DNA of 64,000 nucleotides from Dokdonia donghaensis DSW-1 (GTDB lineage: Bacteria > Bacteroidota > Bacteroidia > Flavobacteriales > Flavobacteriaceae): assembly GCF_001653755.1 (NCBI RefSeq), contig NZ_CP015125.1:3047501-3111500 (forward strand), in the 5' to 3' direction. This document shows positions 7,881-15,865 of the stretch, one piece after another. The notes under the pieces were generated by a model that was given only the letters and a program-made list of their open reading frames with translations, was not told the origin of the DNA and ran no database searches. Position 1 is the stretch's first letter. Every line of letters starts with the position of its first letter. The translations under genes were made by a program, and so were the position numbers.

Positions 7881-7920
7881 TATAAAAACAATATAAACAC
7901 ACGATCAAATTACAAGCAAT

Positions 7921-7965
7921 AAAAAACCGTTGTACTGTAAAGATACACTTTACAACACAACGGTT
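7921..7965 (-). terminator. rho-independent terminator after rpsU
   Basis: On the minus strand AACCGTTGT(G)TTGTAAAG... pairs with CTTTAC..ACAACGGTT through two stem blocks with small bulges, followed by TTTTTT. It is the likely end of the rpsU transcript. Confidence 0.75.
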
Positions 7966-7996
7966 ATATATGATTGAGAGAGGATGAGTCTCCCTG

Positions 7997-8032
7997 TTAA
8001 TCCAGATCACGCTATACGTGACGACGGATTAA
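7997..8032 (-). repeat. structured hairpin directly after rpsU
   Basis: TTAATCC pairs with GGATTAA and the inner TCACG with CGTGA around a five-base loop, starting seven bases after the rpsU stop codon. It has no T-run. It may be an RNA structure in the rpsU 3' untranslated region, separate from the terminator further downstream. Confidence 0.45.
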
Positions 8033-8038
8033 TAAATA

Positions 8039-8233
8039 TTAGATATTCTCTGCATCTCTCATTCCTTGAATGTATGATGCTTTTTGAATCTCACGTCTTC
8101 TTACTACAGAAGGCTTTGTAAACTGCTTGCGCTCTCTAAGATTACGCATAGTCTTTGTGCGATCAAATTTACGCTTAAAACGTTTAAGCGCTCTATCTAT
8201 ATTTTCTCCGTCTTTTACTGGTATAATTAACAT
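8039..8233 (-). CDS. rpsU: 30S ribosomal protein S21
   Basis: Small basic protein (64 residues) that sits near the 3' end of 16S rRNA. It begins MLIIPVKDGENIDRALKRFK and continues with arginine/lysine-rich helices (KFDRTKTMRNLRERKQF, SVVRRREIQKASYI), typical of Bacteroidota S21. It is monocistronic: its own promoter (8278-8307), an unusually strong Shine-Dalgarno for this phylum (8241-8248), and its own terminator. Published structural work on Flavobacterium ribosomes reports that S21 helps hide the anti-Shine-Dalgarno and that rpsU keeps a Shine-Dalgarno, which would allow feedback control; this sequence fits that model. Confidence 0.96.
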   Translation of the reverse strand: MLIIPVKDGENIDRALKRFKRKFDRTKTMRNLRERKQFTKPSVVRRREIQKASYIQGMRDAENI

Positions 8234-8240
8234 AGTGGGA

Positions 8241-8248
8241 CCTCCTTT
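8241..8248 (-). promoter_or_regulatory. strong Shine-Dalgarno of rpsU
   Basis: AAAGGAGG on the minus strand, seven bases before the rpsU ATG. It is a full match to the anti-Shine-Dalgarno core, in a genome where the other starts that I inspected lack one. Confidence 0.85.
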
Positions 8249-8277
8249 CTTTAAATTCTTATTCGGTTTTCAGACTG

Positions 8278-8307
8278 CAAAGATACGCTTAAAAAGCAAT
8301 CCCGCAA
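8278..8307 (-). promoter_or_regulatory. promoter of rpsU
   Basis: Minus strand TTG (8307-8305), 19 bases, TATCTTTG (8285-8278), a perfect Bacteroidota consensus promoter, about 45 bases before the start codon and just after the acyl-CoA dehydrogenase stop codon. Confidence 0.75.
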
Positions 8308-8316
8308 CAGTAACCT

Positions 8317-9501
8317 TTATTTTTTTGAAATTTCTTCAGTTTTAGGCTTGTAAGTCTTCTTATCGATAACCATTTTTGCAATGATTTCTCGTAAGATTTC
8401 AGATGTTCCTCCACCTATAGGGCCTAGGCGACTATCACGTAACATACGAGCTAGCGGGTATTCTTCCATATAACCGTAACCTCCTAACATCTGTAAACAA
8501 TCATAAATTACCTCATCTGCAATTTTTGTTGCTGTAAGCTTAGACATAGTCGCTTCTTTTACCACATACTCGCCATTACCTAGACGATGAGCCACTGTAT
8601 AATTAAAAGCTTTAGACATCTCCACCTCTGCTGTACGTTCTGCTAGCTTGTGACGTAATGCCTGAAACTTATCGATTGTAACTCCAAAAGCGGTACGCTC
8701 TTTCATATAACCTAACGCATACTCTATAGCATACTCGGCTCTAGCGTGAGCATTAACACCCATAATTAAACGTTCTGATGCAAAGTGTTGCATTATGTAC
8801 CCAAAACCAGCATTTTCCTCCCCCATTAAATTTTCGGCAGGAACTTTTACATTATCAAAAGAAATCTCACCAGTATCTGATGCTCTCCAACCTAGTTTAT
8901 CAAGTTTTGTTGCATTAATACCAGGCATATCTCTATCTAAAAGGAATATACTCATACCCTTACCTCCTAGCTCTGGTGCCGTCTTTGCAGCAACCACTAG
9001 ATAGTCTGAGTAAACACCGTTTGTAATAAAGGTTTTTGAGCCATTAATAATATAGTGATCACCTTCTTTTACAGCTGTTGTGCGCATACCCGCAACATCA
9101 CTCCCCCCAAAAGGTTCTGTAATACACAGACACCCTATTTTATCACCAGCGATACTAGGCGCAAGATATTCAGACTTTATTCTCGTATCTCCCTCTGCAT
9201 TGAGGTGCGTCATCGCTAGATAAGCGTGCGCCCATATAGCAGCTGCAAATCCTCCACTATTAATCTTCTGTAACTCCTCTAGTAGTATTACAGTATAAAA
9301 GAAATCAAGGTTCATCCCTCCGTACTCCTCTGGATAAGCAATCCCGAAGAATCCCATATCTCCAAATTTCTTCCAGATAAAACGTTCTATCTGTCCAGTT
9401 TCTTCCCATTTGTCAATATGTGGGACTACTTCTTTTTGAAGAAAATCTTTTAAGCTTTCGCGAAAGAGGTTATGTTCCTCTGTAAAATACATATCTGTCA
9501 T
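8317..9501 (-). CDS. acyl-CoA dehydrogenase (long-chain type)
   Basis: FAD enzyme of the first beta-oxidation step, 394 residues. The N-terminal helical domain is followed by the FAD/substrate segment LCITEPFGGSDVAGMRTTA (about residues 130-150), ITNGVYSDYLVVAAKT, and the C-terminal helices with LQMLGGYGYMEEYPLARMLRD and GGGTSEILREIIAK. The usual short/medium-chain catalytic Glu (YEGTS) is replaced by GGGTSE. The Glu residues in ARAEYAIEYALGYMKERTAF correspond to the place used by the long-chain and isovaleryl enzymes, so long- or branched-chain acyl-CoA is the better guess. Near the N-terminus LFRESLKDF is encoded by a near copy of the dispersed palindrome. Confidence 0.92.
   Translation of the reverse strand: MTDMYFTEEHNLFRESLKDFLQKEVVPHIDKWEETGQIERFIWKKFGDMGFFGIAYPEEYGGMNLDFFYTVILLEELQKINSGGFAAAIWAHAYLAMTHLNAEGDTRIKSEYLAPSIAGDKIGCLCITEPFGGSDVAGMRTTAVKEGDHYIINGSKTFITNGVYSDYLVVAAKTAPELGGKGMSIFLLDRDMPGINATKLDKLGWRASDTGEISFDNVKVPAENLMGEENAGFGYIMQHFASERLIMGVNAHARAEYAIEYALGYMKERTAFGVTIDKFQALRHKLAERTAEVEMSKAFNYTVAHRLGNGEYVVKEATMSKLTATKIADEVIYDCLQMLGGYGYMEEYPLARMLRDSRLGPIGGGTSEILREIIAKMVIDKKTYKPKTEEISKK
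9454..9467. repeat. dispersed palindrome, near copy inside acyl-CoA dehydrogenase
   Basis: 13 of 14 bases match GCTTTCGCGAAAGC. It encodes FRES in LFRESLKDF. Confidence 0.75.
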
Positions 9502-9555
9502 ATTCTTATTTTTATCCCTGCTTACTGAAGATATCGCAGGTAATCATAGCACATT

Positions 9556-10440
9556 TTAATTTATTTGTAAATATAACGCTATTATGTCATATTTGAAGTC
9601 TGTCATACCCTCCAAATCTTTCAATTCTTCTAGTGAGCTAATTCCCTCTCTAAGCGTACGATAGTCTACTATTTCTTTTGCCAAATCAAAATTAAGCAAT
9701 GGAACGGTAGAAAGGTCTGATGCTGTCGCGGTATTTACGTTTACAAAACGTATTTCCGGTTTGTTTTTTACCGTATAATGATTAAGCACAAGTCTCTTTA
9801 TAGATTTATCTACACCATAGACACTGTAAATCTGAAAATCTACTTGATAACCTCCCACCTTATCACGGTGTCGTATAATAGCAGTAGCAGCATTTTCATC
9901 TACACCCTCTATTGCGAGTAGATCTTCATAAGTTATGCTATTGAGCATTCCTTTCTCTTCGGCCGTTTTCCACTTCTTCTTATAATTGTTTTTCTTTTGT
10001 GGAGTTTTACGTTGCTCCAGCAACCATTTTGGCCATTTAAAATAGGGAGATATTTGTGCCAGTAGTGAGTCTGATACTTTTGAGACTTGCTGAAACTCTG
10101 CTGTGGAGTTAAACCATTTTCCGCTTTCGCGAAAGCGTACTACCCTATCTATCTGTTCTGTACTCATCCCGAGTTTATACCCATTATAATCTGTGAGTAA
10201 TGTAGGGTTAAAAGGATAAATTTTAGGCTTTCTTCTTTCTAGCTCAATTGCTTTAAGCGAGTCTATTTCTTTTTGAAAAGCGAGGACACGAGCATCTTCT
10301 TGCGGTTGCGCAGCGGGTGAATCTTTAAGACTTTTACTAACCGCAATAACACCTAGACACGCAAGACAAAGTATGGCAAAAAACAAAATCCCATTTCGCT
10401 TACGTCTGTCGTAAACAAAATGGGATTTAAATAGTTTCAT
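9556..10440 (-). CDS. helix-hairpin-helix protein, ComEA-like, membrane anchored
   Basis: 294 residues. A short cytoplasmic basic stretch is followed by one transmembrane segment (about residues 18-35, GILFFAILCLACLGVIAVS). The soluble part carries repeated HhH units: KLGMSTEQIDRVVRFRES, LLAIEGVDENAATAIIRHRD (about residues 175-195) and VNTATASDLSTVPLLNFDLA with EEIVDYR-type ends. HhH units bind DNA backbones; ComEA proteins take part in DNA uptake, but here no competence genes are adjacent and the exact role is open. It lies 11 bases downstream of the sodium symporter gene. RFRES in the first unit is encoded by a perfect palindrome copy. Confidence 0.75.
   Translation of the reverse strand: MKLFKSHFVYDRRKRNGILFFAILCLACLGVIAVSKSLKDSPAAQPQEDARVLAFQKEIDSLKAIELERRKPKIYPFNPTLLTDYNGYKLGMSTEQIDRVVRFRESGKWFNSTAEFQQVSKVSDSLLAQISPYFKWPKWLLEQRKTPQKKNNYKKKWKTAEEKGMLNSITYEDLLAIEGVDENAATAIIRHRDKVGGYQVDFQIYSVYGVDKSIKRLVLNHYTVKNKPEIRFVNVNTATASDLSTVPLLNFDLAKEIVDYRTLREGISSLEELKDLEGMTDFKYDIIALYLQIN
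10123..10136. repeat. dispersed palindrome core inside the HhH gene
   Basis: Perfect GCTTTCGCGAAAGC, read as RFRES. Confidence 0.9.
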
Positions 10441-10451
10441 CTTATGTGATC

Positions 10452-12140
10452 TTAGTCTATAGCTTGCTCCTTAAGCCTTATAGCATCAAGGTATCTTTTA
10501 AGCTGCTTTTTCACTACTGGGAATAAGAAGAAAAGACCTACCATATTAGGGAATACCATTGCAAATATCATTGCGTCTGAGAATGCCCAGATTGAATTCA
10601 TACTTGCAGAAGCTCCTACCACTACAAAGGTTAAGAATAATATTTTATATACAAGATCTGCTACTTTACCACGCCCGAAAAGGAATTTCCAAGACTGTAA
10701 CCCGTAGTAAGACCAAGAGATCATAGTTGATACTGCAAATAGTACAACTGCTATCGTTAAGAACACGTTAGAGTAAGGAATGTACTCTGCAAATGCCTTT
10801 GATGTAATACCTGCTCCCTCAAAAGATTCCCCACCTATTAATACTGCTCCTGTACCGTCTCCTCCATACTCAAAGAATCCTCCGAAATTGAAGATTATGA
10901 TTACTAAGGCTGTCATAGAACAGATAAGTACTGTATCAATAAAAGGCTCTAATAATGCAACTAACCCCTCACTTGCAGAATATTTTGTGCGTACTGCAGA
11001 GTGCGCAATAGATGCAGAACCTGCACCAGCCTCATTTGAAAAGGCAGCTCTTTTAAATCCAACTAGTAGAACTCCTATAAAACCTCCTACTCCAATTGCT
11101 GTAGGAGTAAAAGCTTCTTGCACTATAAGTGCTACAGCATCATCTATAAGACTAAAATTACTAAAGATGATATATAAACAAGCAAGAACATACATAACTG
11201 CCATAAATGGTACCACCTTCTCAGTTACCTGAGCAATACGTTTTATACCACCTATAATGATAATACCTACTATAATTGCAAGAACAATACCTACTATAAA
11301 ACCAGAGGCTGCACTTGTCATATTAAACATTTCTTTAAGTACAATGGTTGCCTGGTTAGATTGTGCAGCGTTACCTCCACCAAAAGATCCACCTATACAG
11401 AAGATTGCAAAAATTACAGCTGCTACTTTACCTAGTGTTGCAAATCCTCTTGCTTTAAGCCCCTTAGTAAGGTAATACATAGGCCCTCCGTATACGGTAC
11501 CATCTTCACCTACATCTCTGTATTGTACTCCTAGAGTACACTCTACAAATTTTGTAGACATCCCTAATAAACCACAAACTATCATCCAGAATGTTGCACC
11601 TGGTCCTCCTAATGCGATTGCTAGCGCAACCCCCGCAATGTTACCATTACCTACGGTACCAGAAACTGCTGTTGCCAGTGCTTGAAAGTGAGAAACTTCA
11701 CCATCTGAACTTTCATCACGTATTGTGTCTACAATGTCACCATCTACAGCGAGGTTGTCATCTATTTTTTCAATATGATCTTCAATGTCTACTTTAGTAA
11801 GATCTTGCCCTTGAGCGATACCATCTTCTCCATAAAGCTCTGTAGCCCCGTGTTTTTCAATATCTTCATATTTACCACGTACCGTCTGGATAGCTCTCCA
11901 GAAATATCTAATGTTTGGAAAACCAAAGTAAATTGTAAAAAATGCAGCACTTGCTACAAGTAATATAAGTACAAATGGAGTACCTGCTACTTCAAAAAAT
12001 ACGATAGCAGAAAAGAAATCTGAAACAGGCTGGAATGCTTGATCAATTTTTTGATCAATTCCTACTTCTTGGTTGTTTTGTGCAAATGAAATTAATGGAA
12101 TAAATGCTGATAAAATGAATAGAAGATATTTCTTCATCAT
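10452..12140 (-). CDS. sodium:alanine symporter family (AGCS) transporter
   Basis: Predicted Na+-coupled uptake of alanine or glycine across the inner membrane. 562 residues, longer than the usual 450-500. The family core is clear: GTVGNGNIAGVALAIALGGP, FWMIVCGLLGMSTKFVECTL, VYGGPMYYLTKGL, FSNEAGAGSASIAHSAV and WSYYGLQSWKFLFG. Two features are additional: an N-terminal signal-peptide-like segment ending SFAQN, and a hydrophilic acidic insertion of about 70 residues (about 85-155, GKYEDIEKHGATELYG to ESSDGEVSHF) between the first membrane helices and the core. It is upstream of the HhH gene. Substrate is inferred from family only. Confidence 0.9.
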   Translation of the reverse strand: MMKKYLLFILSAFIPLISFAQNNQEVGIDQKIDQAFQPVSDFFSAIVFFEVAGTPFVLILLVASAAFFTIYFGFPNIRYFWRAIQTVRGKYEDIEKHGATELYGEDGIAQGQDLTKVDIEDHIEKIDDNLAVDGDIVDTIRDESSDGEVSHFQALATAVSGTVGNGNIAGVALAIALGGPGATFWMIVCGLLGMSTKFVECTLGVQYRDVGEDGTVYGGPMYYLTKGLKARGFATLGKVAAVIFAIFCIGGSFGGGNAAQSNQATIVLKEMFNMTSAASGFIVGIVLAIIVGIIIIGGIKRIAQVTEKVVPFMAVMYVLACLYIIFSNFSLIDDAVALIVQEAFTPTAIGVGGFIGVLLVGFKRAAFSNEAGAGSASIAHSAVRTKYSASEGLVALLEPFIDTVLICSMTALVIIIFNFGGFFEYGGDGTGAVLIGGESFEGAGITSKAFAEYIPYSNVFLTIAVVLFAVSTMISWSYYGLQSWKFLFGRGKVADLVYKILFLTFVVVGASASMNSIWAFSDAMIFAMVFPNMVGLFFLFPVVKKQLKRYLDAIRLKEQAID

Positions 12141-12234
12141 ATGTATGTGTTTGGTTATAATAAAAATTCAGCTAGCAATATCTAAAAAAATGCCCCTTAT
12201 TCAAAGGAAAGTCTCTTAAAATAGTACACATTTA

Positions 12235-13254
12235 CTAAATACCGAAAGTAGCGTGTAGTTTTTTGATTTGTTCAGGCCTTCCTATAACGATGAGTTTAGA
12301 TTCTTTCTCTATCCTCATATCTGCCTCAGGGTTAACAATGTACTTACCAGATGGAGATCTATATCCTATAATAGTACACCCAGTTCTGTACCGTAAATTA
12401 ATTTCTTTAATAGTGGCTTCTTTACCATCTAGACATACTTGACTAAAACCTATTTCCTCAACATTTATACTATCCTCCTCTCCCACTACAGATAAGTTGT
12501 CTAAAAATTCAATAAGATCTGGAACAACCACCAGTGATGCCATATGGTCACCACCTATGCGATCTGGCATAATCACATTATCTGCGCCAGCAAGTTTGAG
12601 TTTTTTTTGTGAAGTTTCTGCCGTGGCTCTACTTATAATTTTTAATGTACTATTAAGCTGCCTCGCACTTAATACAATAAAGAGATTATCTGCATCTTCA
12701 GGCAATGCACATAATAATGCAGATGCACGGTCTATACCTGCTTTTTCAAGAATTTCATCTTCATTTGCATTACCATTTACAAAATGAATATTCTTATCAG
12801 ATTCATATTTTTCAATAATATCTGTGTCCATTTCAATCACAACAAACTGCTTGTTGTATGCCATTAATTTTTGAACAGCTTCTTGACCATTACGACCATA
12901 ACCACATACTATAATGTGATCATTCATTTTATCTATTTCCTGTTGCACCTTTCTATGTATTAAATCATTGTAAGAACTTCTGCTCAATATATACTCAGAG
13001 ATTACGGTAATAGCAAAACCTACAATTACTACACTAAGTAATATAAGTATTATAGTAAAAATCTTTGCCTCTGGAGTGAGTGGCACCACCTCTCCAAAAC
13101 CTACCGTGGTAATGGTTATAACCGTCATATACATAGCGTCTACCCAGCTATAGTCTGCAATAAACTTATATCCTAATACACCTATAGTTAAGGTAATTAC
13201 AAGAAGTATAACGGCTAGATAAATCTTATGTTTAAATAGAGAGAATAGTCTCAT
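12235..13254 (-). CDS. potassium channel with RCK (TrkA-N/TrkA-C) domains
   Basis: 339 residues. Two transmembrane helices (about 12-30 and 65-90) flank a pore loop with the filter TITTVGFGEV. A cytoplasmic RCK domain follows: IIVCGYGRNGQEAVQKL (nucleotide-binding Rossmann Gly motif, about residues 113-130), VIEMD and FVNGNANEDEILEKAGI. A TrkA-C domain ends the protein. This is a ligand-gated K+ channel of the MthK/Kch type. Its start overlaps the stop of the PspC-domain gene by four bases, so the two are translationally coupled. Confidence 0.9.
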   Translation of the reverse strand: MRLFSLFKHKIYLAVILLVITLTIGVLGYKFIADYSWVDAMYMTVITITTVGFGEVVPLTPEAKIFTIILILLSVVIVGFAITVISEYILSRSSYNDLIHRKVQQEIDKMNDHIIVCGYGRNGQEAVQKLMAYNKQFVVIEMDTDIIEKYESDKNIHFVNGNANEDEILEKAGIDRASALLCALPEDADNLFIVLSARQLNSTLKIISRATAETSQKKLKLAGADNVIMPDRIGGDHMASLVVVPDLIEFLDNLSVVGEEDSINVEEIGFSQVCLDGKEATIKEINLRYRTGCTIIGYRSPSGKYIVNPEADMRIEKESKLIVIGRPEQIKKLHATFGI

Positions 13255-13481
13255 AGATCAAAAACAGAGGTTCGTTTTGTATAAATGAGATCCTTTAATT
13301 TAAGCCAGAAGGCTACGGTTAGGTACAATGCAAAACCTGCTCCCAGCGTTGCAAACGATACGTAAATAAAAAAAAGACGTACATTCTTTGCTCGCATACC
13401 TAACCTATCTGCAAGCCTCGATGACACGTAAAAGCCACGTTTTTCAAAATAGTGTCGTATGTTGTAAACAAATTTTAGCAT
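13251..13481 (-). CDS. PspC-domain small membrane protein
   Basis: 76 residues. The PspC pattern is clear: a soluble start with FEKRGFYVSSRLADRLGMRA followed by two hydrophobic stretches (about residues 36-60, RLFFIYVSFATLGAGFALYL). PspC proteins sense membrane stress in enterobacteria; many Bacteroidota keep such short one-domain versions with no known partner. It overlaps the K+ channel gene downstream by four bases, which points to a joint task at the membrane, but that is inference. Confidence 0.8.
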   Translation of the reverse strand: MLKFVYNIRHYFEKRGFYVSSRLADRLGMRAKNVRLFFIYVSFATLGAGFALYLTVAFWLKLKDLIYTKRTSVFDL

Positions 13482-13542
13482 CGTTGTACTTAAAAAAACT
13501 ATTGTAACTAAAAGTGGTTGTGGAGGCGATGCTTTTTGTTAC

Positions 13543-13556
13543 GCTTTCGCGAAAGC
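13543..13556. repeat. dispersed palindrome core, intergenic (recQ/pspC-like)
   Basis: Perfect core; the full palindrome runs 13539-13560 (22 bases, TTAC/GTAA flanks). It lies between recQ and the PspC gene, both on the minus strand. Confidence 0.9.
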
Positions 13557-13584
13557 GTAATTATACACCTCACGCTAAAAGAGC

Positions 13585-15780
13585 CTAGTTTGCGACCTCG
13601 CTCATAAATTTAATTCTATACAGACGAAGCTCCTCATCTTCATATTCTCCATCAAACTCTTCCATAGCTACATCTATCTTATCTGTCTCTGCCTCCATAA
13701 AATAATCGTGTAACTCTTCTTGTTGATCTTCATCAAGAATGTCATTAATCCAGTAGTCTATATTGAGTCTGGTACCACTAAAAACTATGGCTTCCATCTC
13801 TTTAATAAAATCTGGCATTTCCTTACCCTTTGCAGAAGCAAGATCATCTAGCGGCAGTTTACGATCTACATTTTGTATAATATAAAGTTTAAGACCACTG
13901 TTTGCCCCTGTACTTTTAACAACAAGATCATCTGGACGGAGAATATCATTTTCCTCCACATAAGTCTGTATGAGCTTTACAAAATCTTTTCCATACTTTT
14001 TTGCCTTTCCATCGCCTACTCCGTGTACGTTACCAAGCTCTTGAATGGTAATAGGGTACTTTATAGCCATATCTTGCAATGATGGGTCTTGAAAAACTAC
14101 AAATGGAGGTACATCGAGCTTTTTTGCAACCTTTTTGCGCAAGTCACGTAGCATTTCCATCAGTTTTTTATCTGCGCCTCCAGCTTTTTGGGCAGAGATA
14201 ATTGTATTGTCTGCATCTACCCCAAAGGTATGATCATCTGTCATCATAAATGAAGATGGTTCTTCTATGAAAGAAAGACCTTTAGGTGTCATTTTTATCA
14301 CACCATAAGTCTCTATATCTTTTTTAATATATCCTGCGACAATAGCTTGTCTTAATAGTGCAAACCAATATTCTTTTTTCTGGTCTTTACCTATTCCAAA
14401 GAATGCTTGCTCGTGTGTTTTATGAGAGGTGATGATTGCATTTTCCTTACCCCTAAGCGTGAAAACTACTTCTTTACTCTTATAAATTTCTTTTGTATCA
14501 CGTATTACAGTAAGCACTTTTACAAGTTCATCTTTTGCTTCGTGCTTCTTTTTTGGGTTGCGCATATTATCATCCAGCATCCCACCTTCTCCAGTAGCGT
14601 TATCAAACTCTTCACCAAAATAGTGTAGAATGAACTTCCTTCTAGAAATACTTGTCTCTGCAAATGCGACTACTTCTTGCAATAGTGCGTGACCTATCTC
14701 CTGCTCTGCTACAGGTTTACCACTCATAAACTTCTCGAGCTTCTCAATATCCTTGTAGGCATAAAAAGCAAGGCAATGGCCCTCGCCTCCATCGCGACCA
14801 GCACGACCTGTTTCTTGATAATAGCTCTCAATACTTTTAGGTATATCGTGATGAATCACAAAGCGCACATCTGGCTTATCTATACCCATACCAAAGGCTA
14901 TGGTTGCAACCACAACATCTACATCTTCCATTAAGAACATATCTTGATGTCTTGCTCTAGTCTTTGCATCTAGACCTGCGTGATAAGGCACTGCTTTAAG
15001 ACCATTAACTTGTAGAGTTTGTGCTAGCTCTTCTACGCGTTTACGTGCAAGACAATAGATTATGCCGCTCTTACCTTCATTTTGCTTTACAAAGCGAATG
15101 ATATCTGCATCTACTTGTGCTGCTTTAGGGCGCACTTCATAATAAAGGTTAGGTCTATTAAAGGAAGCTTTAAAAGTATTTGCGTTTGTTATCCCTAAGT
15201 TTTTAAGAATATCTTCTTGCACTTTTGGTGTGGCAGTAGCTGTTACAGCTATGATAGGGATATTATCACCTATTCTTCCTATAATCTTTCTAAGGTTTCT
15301 ATACTCAGGTCTAAAGTCGTGACCCCACTCTGAGATACAGTGTGCCTCGTCTATAGCCAGAAAAGATATTTTCTGCTCACGTAAGAACTCTACATTTTCT
15401 TCTTTGGTAAGTGATTCTGGAGCAACATATAGCAGTTTTGTAACACCTCTTGCTATATCCTCTTTAACCGTTTTAATCTCTCCTTTAGTAAGAGAACTAT
15501 TTAAAACGTGAGCAATGCCCTCATCTTGTGAGATACCGCGCAAGGCATCTACTTGATTTTTCATAAGAGCTATGAGAGGAGACACCACAATAGCGGTTCC
15601 CTCTGCTATAAGAGCTGGCAGTTGGTAACATAGCGATTTACCACCACCAGTAGGCATTATAACAAAGGTGTGGTTTCCTCCTACAATGCTTTTTATTACC
15701 TCTTCCTGCAAACCCTTAAACTGACCAAAGCCAAAATATTTCTTAAGTTCTTTGTGTAAGTCTATTTGTTCTGTCTTCAT
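13585..15780 (-). CDS. recQ: ATP-dependent DNA helicase RecQ
   Basis: 3'-5' helicase of recombination repair. 731 residues. Motif I TGGGKSLCYQLP (residues 43-54), motif II AIDEAHCISEWG, the RecQ-specific region HDFRPEYRNL, motif V VATIAFGMGIDKPDVRFVIH and motif VI QETGRAGRDG are visible. The zinc-binding region is degenerate: I see no obvious four-Cys set after SRRKFILHYFGEEF. An RQC winged helix and an HRDC domain follow (LRKKVAKKLDVPPFVVFQD, about residues 540-560). The acidic tail (EEFDGEYEDEELRLY) is typical of Bacteroidota RecQ. It is divergent from kdsD. Confidence 0.95.
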   Translation of the reverse strand: MKTEQIDLHKELKKYFGFGQFKGLQEEVIKSIVGGNHTFVIMPTGGGKSLCYQLPALIAEGTAIVVSPLIALMKNQVDALRGISQDEGIAHVLNSSLTKGEIKTVKEDIARGVTKLLYVAPESLTKEENVEFLREQKISFLAIDEAHCISEWGHDFRPEYRNLRKIIGRIGDNIPIIAVTATATPKVQEDILKNLGITNANTFKASFNRPNLYYEVRPKAAQVDADIIRFVKQNEGKSGIIYCLARKRVEELAQTLQVNGLKAVPYHAGLDAKTRARHQDMFLMEDVDVVVATIAFGMGIDKPDVRFVIHHDIPKSIESYYQETGRAGRDGGEGHCLAFYAYKDIEKLEKFMSGKPVAEQEIGHALLQEVVAFAETSISRRKFILHYFGEEFDNATGEGGMLDDNMRNPKKKHEAKDELVKVLTVIRDTKEIYKSKEVVFTLRGKENAIITSHKTHEQAFFGIGKDQKKEYWFALLRQAIVAGYIKKDIETYGVIKMTPKGLSFIEEPSSFMMTDDHTFGVDADNTIISAQKAGGADKKLMEMLRDLRKKVAKKLDVPPFVVFQDPSLQDMAIKYPITIQELGNVHGVGDGKAKKYGKDFVKLIQTYVEENDILRPDDLVVKSTGANSGLKLYIIQNVDRKLPLDDLASAKGKEMPDFIKEMEAIVFSGTRLNIDYWINDILDEDQQEELHDYFMEAETDKIDVAMEEFDGEYEDEELRLYRIKFMSEVAN

Positions 15781-15801
15781 CTATTCAAATGCATTTTTAC
15801 A

Positions 15802-15809
15802 TACCTTTG
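15802..15809 (+). promoter_or_regulatory. possible -7 element for kdsD/kpsF
   Basis: TACCTTTG matches the Bacteroidota -7 element TAnnTTTG, 56 bases before the coding start. I find no TTG at the right distance, so support is partial. Confidence 0.35.
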
Positions 15810-15865
15810 TGTTTTCTAAAGATAGTAATTTCCCCACGTTAAACAAATCATAACAAAACCAAGTT

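Noticed and set aside
10780..11232. 150-codon open frame on the plus strand
   Set aside because: It is antisense to the AGCS transporter gene, lacks any recognisable domain and arises from the regular codon pattern of the real gene.
13585..15780. Frameshift or decay in recQ because the zinc Cys set is not visible
   Set aside because: The frame is continuous through RQC and HRDC domains; many RecQ proteins lack the full four-Cys pattern.
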